Assembly: GCA_037893245.1 (NCBI GenBank)
Contig: JBAIAA010000599.1
Span: forward strand, 1,612,001-1,676,000
Source: Crossaster papposus
Lineage: Eukaryota > Echinodermata > Asteroidea > Velatida > Solasteridae
DNA: 64,000 nucleotides
Reading direction: 5' to 3'
Of the stretch, positions 56,172 through 64,000 are shown piece after piece (the stretch's first letter is position 1; every line of letters begins with the position of its first letter). Below the pieces are notes generated by a model. It saw nothing but the letters and a program-made list of their open reading frames with translations. It made no database searches and was not told where the DNA came from. The translations under genes were made by a program, and so were the position numbers.

Positions 56172-56346
56172 GAAATACCGCCATATATCCTACCGACAAG
56201 TCATCCGGTGGTGCTGGGGATTTCTTGGACGGCATAATCGTGTTCCGCTCCCATCACGCGTCGTGCAGAAGGCAAGAACGACCTTCCCTGACCCAGACAA
56301 CAATTATGAAGGATTTAAATATCCAGATATGGACGACATGATGTAA
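56172..56346 (+). CDS. P2RX7-C-like gene, exon 3
   Basis: After acceptor ttcaag; completes the Arg codon and reads KYRHISYRQVIRWCWGFLG, PLPSRVVQKARTTFPDP and the end GFKYPDMDDMM, with a stop at 56,344-56,346. The YRQ..RWCWG..GR pattern and the closing YPD motif are hallmarks of this domain. The frame is intact through all three exons, in contrast to nearly every other gene in the window. Confidence 0.88.
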
Positions 56347-56959
56347 TATTAATACAAATAACCATGTATTAATTTATTTCGTGATCCTGCTTTTCATTTT
56401 AATGTAGCTGGGGATTTTCATGTACATGTAGTTTAATCAACACTATAGTTTTTATCCCTGGTTTATTGTATTGTTGTACAGCGCATTTGAATATGCATGT
56501 TTACATAAAATATCGCTTTATAAATATTATTGTTGTCATTATTGTTTTATTATTATGTCAAGGAAATAATGTACATGTACCGTCTTTGTTTTGACAAAAG
56601 TAAATAGTTGACTATTCAAGTTTATGCACGATGCAACTGACTACAATCTGGTTTGAGGCAGAGTGTTCATGGCAGGGAAGTTATTTTCATTAACGTTATG
56701 GGGTTGGTTGTTTCATAAATGCATATTTAATAAGACACAGACATGTTGTTCCAAATGTTTCCCAGCTTTTGAAGTTGGAAAACTTTCGGCTTCTTCCATT
56801 ATCAGAGTCTCAACAGTTATAAAAGCCATTGGCGTACACTTCACATTTTAAAGTTGATTTTTGGAAAGAATATTGCCATGGCTTTTGAAGTGTGCATGTA
56901 CATGTACTTCACAAAATAAACAGTCAATTTGAGTTCATGAACAGATAACCATGTTTTTT

Positions 56960-57273
56960 TAACTGGAAAAGCCCTTTCCCTTTTGAGAAAAGCTCCACCA
57001 GACTGTCTTTTCCAGATCCATTATTTTGAACATGGCATTAAAATAAATAATAAATAAACCTACCCGAGCCCTTTCCCTTTTGAGAAAAGCTCCACCAGAC
57101 TGTCTTTTCCCAGTCGTCTTCACCTCGGCGGAGCTAGCAACAGCATCAGTAATTGTCGACGCCTTTATAGACGGGACAGCTCCGTCTTTGAGCTTGAACT
57201 TGGTTGGTATGCCCAAAGCTCGTTTCATTTTCACCGTTTCACCGTTTCGCCGAGCATATTCGTGACCACTCAC
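56960..57273 (-). pseudogene. THAP-like C-terminal remnant with Lys-rich tail
   Basis: Minus strand from 57,273. MKRALGIPTKFKLKDGAVPS resembles the end of a THAP zinc-binding DNA-binding domain, where an AVPS/T box closes the fold. A linker then reaches KRQSGGAFLKRERAR. A 44-bp segment coding this last part is duplicated (about 56,966-57,012 and 57,068-57,114). The Cys/His residues expected upstream of the AVPS box were not found, so it is a fragment or one exon. It lies inside the TTAA-flanked element near its right end. The homology call is tentative. Confidence 0.3.
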
Positions 57274-58294
57274 TCAATCTAAAATCAGCGCGAGTGTTGT
57301 TGACAAAGCGAACCCATTCCCTTTGAGTTGTCAACTTTTTCGGGAACGAAAGCCAAAAAACATCGGGATTTTTATCGAAATTACGTGTGCAACCACCCCA
57401 ACACAAGAAAGTGGCATTTTAGGGCCAAAGACTGCAGAACAATTGAAATGATCGGTGCTTTATTGTGATCGCAAAACTGTTGTTCATGCAACTACTGGTA
57501 CACGTGTACACACTACATACGTGTATACACTGACCGTATTCCACAGCAACGAGACGGCCATGAATGGGCTCTTCGTGAACTCTCTAACATGTGACGTTTT
57601 CGGGGTCATTGCATACATTATGACGTCACGTCTGCTTTTCGTGTTTCGTTTCCTCTGGGCTGCATGAAAACAGTAATTCGGAGGCCTTTTTCTCGGTTTT
57701 AAAAACATGATATCGAATTTTGGTAATTTTTATTGGAATCAGTAACTACAAGTCCTTCTGAAACTTGCCAAAACGGATTTGCCTGGAGTTTAGCTTTAAA
57801 GAAGTTAAATTGCAGGAAACAACGTTCAATGCAAGTAAATAAAGTTAAAGGTTGACCGAATATATTACACGACAATTAATTGATCCCCAATTGACTCCAA
57901 GATAAAAAACGGTTAAATGACCCCAAGTTAAACGACGATAGCACAGGTTTCACCAAGTTGTACATTTGCATTCTGAAGAAGTGCAAGAAACAACATATGT
58001 GCATTGGTGCTGCTGTACATTATACTTTTGTACATTTACATAATGTACATTATTGAATCAGCTGCACAAAGGAAGAACAATGGCTGAATGCATGTGCGTA
58101 CATGCAAAACAAAATGACTGCTGTGTTAGATAACAACCAATTTTTTTGGTTTTTTCGTGAACAGAAGACAATTAAGTTTCCTTTTAACCAGACCTGCAAA
58201 CTATAATCTAACCCCCCACCCCCCCCCCCCCCCCAAAAAAAAATAAAAAAAATATGTGCCCCTAATGCCCCTCTTTATTTATTCTTACATGCAG

Positions 58295-58317
58295 ACCACG
58301 CAACTGATGAAGTGAAG
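58295..58317 (+). other. Possible 23-nt micro-exon
   Basis: Between ttacatgcag and gtaatta. It reads DHATDEVK if it follows a phase-1 exon such as the one ending at 54,046. It is too short for confidence. Confidence 0.12.
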
Positions 58318-58396
58318 GTAATTACATGCATTGCTTAAATGTAAAGTACACAGGTTATGATCCCCTCAAAGATGGAAAGATAGCTTAAATGACCTT

Positions 58397-58766
58397 AAAA
58401 AGTCAATCTGTACTCTAGGTATTCATGTCTCATTACATTTTGAACAAGGATGGTACAAAATAAAGCCTAAAACCAGTGGTCGAAATGAAGTTTCAGTGAC
58501 TGTATTGAAGGAGTAAATTAACGTTACGCGGCATTCTTAGTATTTTTACTTTTGTATCTGTGTCAATTTTTTGGCAGCTGCAATTACCTGTTTGGTAGAA
58601 AGTACTTACATTATAAGTCTGTCTATGAATTTTTATTAACGTTAATTTACTTGTTTAATACCGTCACTGAAACTTCATTTCGGCCACTGGTTTTAGGCTT
58701 TATTTTGTACCATCCTTCTTCAAAATGCAATGAGACATGAATACCTAGAGTACAGATTGACTTTTT
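58397..58766. mobile_element. Foldback MITE, about 130-bp arms
   Basis: The left arm 58,397-58,526 and right arm 58,637-58,766 are inverted and about 93-95% identical: aaaaagtcaatctgtactct, gaaatgaagtttcagtgac and taaattaacgtta on the left and their inverses on the right. The loop is about 110 bp. No coding sequence. A weak tgac-containing similarity just outside the arms may be extra arm or target sequence. Confidence 0.85.
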
Positions 58767-59100
58767 GAAGTCATCCATCTAATTTCAAGATTGATAATTT
58801 GCTGTATCTCTTCAAGAGCCACTCGTTCACTGCACAGTGTTTTTTTGTATCATTTAAATTTCAAGATGGCGTACCCTGATAAAGGTCTATTGTCCCTAGT
58901 TTACATATTCATGAAGTATAGCATTCACGTTAATTCACGTTTCAAAAGAACAGGGAACACATGCGGCTGAATAATGAACTATTTGGAATTGTTATTGTTT
59001 GTCCAAGATTTGGAGTATCAATAGGGATGTTCAACAGGTCGATTATATGTTGGAGTCAATTATTTGGCAAGTTAAATAATTAATTGGTTTTACACTACAG

Positions 59101-59185
59101 GTGCCTAAGCAGTATCAGTAAAGTCGATTTGTTCAGTATTCTGGCCAAGAAAACACGTTACTTTGATGACATCATGAATGGACAG
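59101..59185 (+). CDS. Isolated exon of an unknown gene
   Basis: 85 nt between ttacactacag and gtaagt. It reads CLSSISKVDLFSILAKKTRY then FDDIMNGQ, entering after one base of a split codon and ending in phase 0. The composition is protein-like, with both splice sites strong. No partner exon joins it cleanly within the window, so the gene may continue beyond it or be decayed. Confidence 0.35.
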
Positions 59186-59480
59186 GTAAGTTTTAAACAT
59201 TGCCAAAACCCCAGGACTTAAAATGCACCAGATTTCCTGACTCCAAATCTCATGTGAAAGGCCTATAAATGTTGAGGAAAAACTAATCTTGCAAAAGTTT
59301 TGCAATTTGAAAAGTATGTACCGGTACTTTTAAATAATCATACTGATGGGCACATGCATAACATTTATTTGGTTTTGTTTATACTTCTTTTGACTTTTCT
59401 GCCTGATAGATTCCTCAGTTATGAGGTGATCGATTTTGAAGACTATATATATGAAAAAACGCAATACAAAATATTTTCTT

Positions 59481-59834
59481 ATACCATCATATGGTATCCT
59501 AAATCCATCAGATTTCATCATGCTTTTGCTGGTGGAATGTTGATAGATTCAGGATATCTCTAGAATATATACTGGCATGACAAACTTTGTAGATTTTGGC
59601 AGATTTATAAGGACCCTTTCTAGTAAAAGTACCCAAAGCTCTGGATCCAATATTTTTATACCATCATATGGTATCCTAAATCCATCAGATTTCATCATGC
59701 TTTTGCTGGTGGAATGTTGATAGATTCAGGATATCTCTAGAATATATACTGGCATGACAAACTTTGTAGATTTTGGCAGATTTATAAGGACCCTTTCTAG
59801 TAAAAGTACCCAAAGCTCTGGATCCAATATTTTT
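59481..59834. repeat. Exact tandem duplication, 177 bp twice
   Basis: ataccatcatatggtatcct begins at 59,481 and again at 59,658. I found no difference between the copies. The junction is at tattttt|ata, with matching tattttcttata/tatttttata at the edges (microhomology). The unit is a member of the repeat family at 5,175-5,325. Confidence 0.9.
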
Positions 59835-60282
59835 AGTCCTAGTAATATTTTTTCGCAGGATTGTGATACATGTATAAGCAAATTATTATACATACTGCTT
59901 TTATCTTCAGAAAATCTACCCTGCCCACTACACGGAAAACTCACTGAAGCTACCTTGGCAAATCACACAATGATTTTTTTCATTGTTCATTTTATTTCTA
60001 CAGCGTCACACAATTTAATTATGGCAATTAAACAAAAAAGGTCCTTGATATACAGAAAGTGAAACTGTAGAGGGACCCACTAAGAAGCAAAGCTTGTAAT
60101 CGTGGGCCCCTTTTACAAGTTTGAATTACACAAAAACAAAACAAACAATAGACAAAGATAGTACACGTAAATTACATTACATGCCAGCAAACAAGTTAGA
60201 TGTGTATCATAATTATGGAACCTTGAAATTAATAAGTTACATGGGATCGCAATAATTAGCCAACAAGACTGATTTATTACAA

Positions 60283-60965
60283 AATTGTTACAAAATTTGT
60301 CATATGAGTTCGCACAATGGATAAGTTTGTGCTCTATAGTTTAAAAACAAAACGTGACATTTAACATCCACAAATTTATAAAATTGTTAAAAAATGTCAT
60401 TTGTCGTGGCAATTTGGCCTGAAAATAGCCGAAACTTCCCGTAATATCAGTTGTGAATGACCAATCGACACAACATTTTGACTGAGTGAGCAAATTCTCG
60501 ATTCTTATCAGTCCTGTAACTTTCAGACCAAAGATATATTATTTACTCAAATTAATTGAGAAATTTCATTTGATTTTCATTATACAAAACAAATTTTGAC
60601 AAGAAATATGGTAAAATACCCATAAAATCAGTTACAAATGACCAATTGTTACAAATTTTGTAATATAAGTTCGCACAATAGATATGTTTGTGCTCTGTAG
60701 TTTTCAAAAAAATTCGTGCAATTTAACATCCCCAAATTTCTAAATTTGTTAATAATTGTATTCTTTTTTTGTCGTGGCGACAATTTATCCTGAAAATAGC
60801 CGAAATTTACAATAATATTTTTTCTAAATGACCAATCGACACAAACTTTGGATAGAGAGAGCAAATTCTGTACATTTGTCAGTACCGTAACTTTCAGACC
60901 AAAGGGATAATGTTTAGCCCAATTAAAACAGAAATTTATTGTGATTTTTGTTAACAGAAAATGTA
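60283..60965. repeat. Diverged tandem duplication, period about 361 bp
   Basis: gttcgcacaatggataagtt at 60,308 recurs as gttcgcacaatagatatgtt at 60,669. Further paired blocks are gtcgtggc, cctgaaaatagccgaaa, aatgaccaatcgacacaa and gtaactttcagaccaaag. The copies differ at many positions. Confidence 0.8.
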
Positions 60966-61974
60966 TGACATTGAAATTAAAGAAATGAATGCACAACCAC
61001 AAAGTGAGCTTACAATTTTTGGGGGTCTGAACAAAGAAATAAAGAATTATAAAACATCTCATACCGAAAAATATTGGAAAAAAATTATACCACAATGTGT
61101 ATAACGAATCATACCGAAAGGATTATCGGAAAAGGAGTAAGAAGCAATATAAAATTTAAGACCCCCAAAAACCATTTGCAGGTCAAAGGTTAGGTAGATA
61201 TAATCCACATAATAACCACCACCACATAGTGAAAAATTCCACCTAGTGAGTCTAAGAAATTGCACAAACCACATCATAACCACAAATATGGTAACTATGT
61301 GGAAAATCCGCCAAATTGCACAACCACATAGTGAGTTTAATTGTGCAATAGGTATGGCATGTGTAATCCCGGCCGCGACACAGTATGTCGCGGCTACGAG
61401 ATAATAGGGAGCTTTCGTTTTGGACAACGAACGTTCTACGACGGTAAAAATGAGACATCGAGTCATTTGCGCATGCGTCGACTTTGAGGGTTCGTCGTCC
61501 TTCAGTTAGTGCGGGTTACCAAGGGTATACTTGTGTGTCATTATTTGTGTACAAAATGGTCTTGTGTGTCAATTTTAGGTTGTGTGTCCAGCCACACAAG
61601 TAAATGAATTCTTTGTTTATAAAATGTCCTTGTGTGTCTATTCTAGCTGCTCAGAAAAAAAACCACACAAGAAATAATCGGACAGATTCATGTCCATCGC
61701 TTGTCGAATAAAAATGTCCGTTGCGAGCGCAAGGGGCCAACTCGGAACAGCGCCCTCAATTGTAATTAGGTTTTAAAACAATATCGTACCAAAAAGAACG
61801 CCCCTTTCCTTCCCTAGTTAGGATAACACTACAGAGTATAGCCAGTCCGGCATGATCGCTGGGTTCGAGGTTAATTTTTGTAAGCTGCGCATGCGCTGTG
61901 GCAGTATTGGGAAACTTTCTACCGCCATTTTCACGAACATGTGATGTGTGGGGGTGTGTGGCGATTTCCAGGCT

Positions 61975-62010
61975 CGCAAGAAACGTAACAAAATGGACAT
62001 TTTACGAGGT
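61975..62010 (+). other. Possible 5' end of a gene (start codon and donor)
   Basis: A strong start context, acaaaATGG at 61,993, is followed after five codons (MDILR) by gtaaat. It lies downstream of a CpG-containing stretch with tgcgcatgcgc. No later exon was established. Confidence 0.15.
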
Positions 62011-62233
62011 AAATTCTGTCATTTATGTCTTTTTTGTCACAAATTTCGATTGGTAAAATATGTTTACTTTTGCAGTTAAAATTATGAGTGTAGGATGGCT
62101 CCCAAAAATATGCCGTAGGCGTAGCTGCCAGTGGCAGCCAGTAGTCGACAAACGAACAATAACTAGCCTCGAATTTCGAAAGCAATGTCAGAAAATGCAA
62201 TATTTTGAACGGTATCAGTCACTGCAGTATCAG

Positions 62234-62398
62234 GTCAACTCGGACCCATGCCAACTCGGACCCATGCCAACTCGGCCCCATGCCAACTCGGACCCATGCC
62301 AACTCGGACCCATGCCAACTCGGCCCCATGCCAACTCGGCCCCATGCCAACTCGGACCCACTACCAACTCGGACCCACTACCAACTCGGACCCAACTA
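62234..62398. repeat. 16-mer minisatellite CAACTCGGACCCATGC
   Basis: About ten units alternating cggac and cggcc, the last ones changing catgc to ctac. It is followed by a run of 15 C and an A-run. The open frames across it on both strands are artefacts of the repeat. Confidence 0.92.
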
Positions 62399-62449
62399 TG
62401 CCCCCCCCCCCCCCTTAAAAAAAATTGGTGCCCTTTTTTGCTTGTGTGG

Positions 62450-62615
62450 TATAGATCGGGGCGGACATACGTCACAGGTCAGCGCGCCGATGAAAACAAT
62501 ACGCGCTGACACTGCACTGAAGCATACAAGACTGTGCGCGCGATCATCGTTTTTACCGGCGCGGTGTACGTGACGCGTTTTTATGACAGTTCCCGGATGT
62601 CCGCCCCGATCTATA
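62450..62615. mobile_element. 166-bp MITE with TATA-bounded inverted ends
   Basis: TATAGATCGGGGCGGACAT at 62,450 and its inverse ending at 62,615 form 19-bp terminal repeats. TA at each outer edge may be the target duplication. The interior is CpG-rich, with partly inverted gcgcgccgatgaaaac and gtttttaccggcgcg. It is non-coding. Confidence 0.82.
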
Positions 62616-62619
62616 GTAA

Positions 62620-64000
62620 TTATTCTGCGCTGCGTTGATTTTGCCCTCATTACAATACATGTATGTATATCTACGTTTTACATTTTCCTTATTCATTCTG
62701 TAGTTTGTGTGTGTACCAAACAAACAAATCAAATTTAACGAATGTCACAGAAATGTCATCATGTAAAGGAAAATATGAACACGGTTCGCAAAATGAACTT
62801 GCATTATTTCAATACGTTTTTTTTTAGGCAACTGAAAACTTTAGCTGCTTGTAAAAAGTATAAATTTAAGTTGCAAAAACAAAAGCCCTACACGATCTGT
62901 CAATCATTCCAACTTCTTGGAATGTGCTGGACACCAACGGCAACGCCAAGGGATTAATCTTTGCCATAAAACCAACGCGCGGTCCCCGGTGCGGTACACA
63001 CAACTGCGGGCGGTTAAAGTCTGCATTCGGCATCCCTTGATCAGTTCTTTAAAGTCGGTCAAAAAGATCAAGGCCGCGCCGATCAAAGTGTCTGATAAAA
63101 TAAGTCTCAATTTAGAGTTACTAATCTGACTCTTCAATAAAATACTTTAAAATAATACTAAGTAACTAAGTGCTGTCTACAGAGAACAAGACAAATGCTT
63201 ATATACGGTCACGGAGGCATGAAACAAAAATTTAGAAAGCAAGTTAAAAAAACAAAATAAAAAAGTGATGTGAAAAAAATTAAAAGGCTGACAAATAAAA
63301 CATTTAAATTGTTAATATAGTACAACTACAAGCATTTACCTTTCGGTAGAAAAAACGGTACTAGTGGCACACGAAAAATGTACATTGCACATTCCTTGCT
63401 GTTTGTGTTTTTTTTTTGTCTCTTCTGATATTTAGGCCTATTCTAGTTTAATCCTTGCAAATAATGGGGCAGAAAAAAAGGACAACACCGCTTATGATTT
63501 TTGCCCTTACTAAAAAAACCGGATTCCCCGTAAAACACTGTGTCCAGGGTGCGAAGCCCCCGAAGCGGAAGCTCCAAGCCTTTAGCATTTTTGAGGTGAA
63601 AAATCAAGCCTCCGTATGCCTTAAAACCAGAGAATACAAACTTGTATTATATTTATAGCATTTCTTATTCATATCCAAACTTGAAATGTTAATGGAAGGC
63701 TTATGTAACTTGTGTAACATCAAGAGAAAACGAATTAAATGATTACAAACAATGCATTTACACAATGGCACAAATTTCAATACAGATCTGTAAATATAGA
63801 CCAAATTTGTATAGTCTTTAGATTTTTTGATAGAGTGTGAACACTTTATAACTTTGGTGAAGGTAAAAACAAAATCTCTGTAGTTGCCGGGAGCGTGATT
63901 TATACATTATAGTTTAATTAAAGTTATAATTAAAATGCAACCGGTCAGATTGCGTGAAACGAGGTTAGCGTTAACCAATCAGAAGCGAAAGATTTAAATA
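62620..64000. other. Intergenic DNA, no recognisable gene
   Basis: Only short frames on both strands, none with a recognised domain or consistent splice sites. Confidence 0.5.

Larger units (their letters stand above)
54508..57795. mobile_element. TTAA-flanked inverted-terminal element carrying a P2RX7-C-like gene
   Basis: Termini AGCTAAACTCCAG at 54,508 and the inverse CTGGAGTTTAGCT ending at 57,795 are each bordered by TTAA (54,504-54,507 and 57,796-57,799). The similarity extends a few bases inward (ccaaaatcg against cgttttgg). A second shared subterminal block, acgtcacatgttaga, lies at about 54,705 on the left and inverted at about 57,583 on the right. TTAA targets belong to the piggyBac and Kolobok superfamilies. 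Kolobok transposases carry THAP domains, and a THAP-like remnant lies at 57,160-57,273. No transposase core was found. The element assignment is an inference from the ends. Confidence 0.55.

Noticed and set aside
62060-62573. Overlapping ORFs of 80-150 codons
   Set aside because: Driven by the 16-mer minisatellite in several frames; the repeated QLGPMPTR-type peptides have no support.
62396-62650. 84-residue minus-strand ORF
   Set aside because: Crosses a poly-C run and the small MITE. No domain and no splice context.

Overview
The window reads as animal nuclear DNA, AT-rich and gene-poor. There are introns with GT/AG borders, no operons, dense transposon debris and many small foldback repeats. 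The mix of families points to a marine deuterostome invertebrate, most likely an echinoderm: a Ty3/gypsy element with integrase upstream of reverse transcriptase (the Gmr1 order, known from deuterostomes), a DIRS/Ngaro-type tyrosine-recombinase retroelement with an SGNH hydrolase, two BEL/Pao elements, Harbinger, a stand-alone P2RX7-C-like gene and abundant ACATGT-rich sequence. The species cannot be named from the sequence alone.

Layout. 1-1.9 kb holds no recognisable gene. 2-7.5 kb holds a decayed Harbinger transposase (+) facing a Myb/SANT-like gene (-), with a long-armed palindromic MITE at 5.3-5.9 kb and a hexamer/17-mer satellite at 6.55-7.5 kb. 7.7-20.1 kb is a broken DIRS/Ngaro-like retroelement (gag, RT, RNase H tail, recombinase N-terminus, SGNH hydrolase). 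It is split at 10,280 by a BEL/Pao element with a tandem LTR-internal-LTR-internal-LTR structure up to 19,212. A LINE on the minus strand abuts it (20.16-23.5 kb). 23.5-30 kb is mostly unassigned, apart from a hAT-type MITE with a clean 8-bp target duplication (28,020-28,768). 30.07-32.65 kb is a truncated Gmr1-order gypsy element (-). 33-40 kb holds several inverted repeats, including a 3-kb TA-flanked element with another element nested in it. 41.4-44.9 kb holds tyrosine-recombinase-like exons followed by four tandemly duplicated, frame-preserving cassette exons. 45.45-45.64 kb is an array of six small hairpins with covarying stems. 45.7-52.6 kb is a complete, very young BEL/Pao element (-) with 385-bp LTRs, a 5-bp target duplication and a primer-binding site matching tRNA-Tyr over 34 nt. 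53.4-54.05 kb has two exons of an unknown gene.

54.5-57.8 kb is the most notable region. An intact three-exon gene for a 234-residue protein with a P2RX7 cytoplasmic-domain-like C-terminal half lies between inverted termini flanked by TTAA, beside a THAP-like remnant. This fits a Kolobok- or piggyBac-type element carrying the gene. 58-64 kb holds a foldback MITE, one orphan exon, tandem duplications, a 16-mer minisatellite and a small TA-flanked MITE.

Most protein-coding material is transposon-derived and broken. The likely functional units are the P2RX7-C-like gene and possibly the cassette-exon gene. The order of events visible in the sequence is: DIRS/Ngaro inserted, then the first BEL, then rearrangement of that BEL. 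The second BEL is the most recent arrival.
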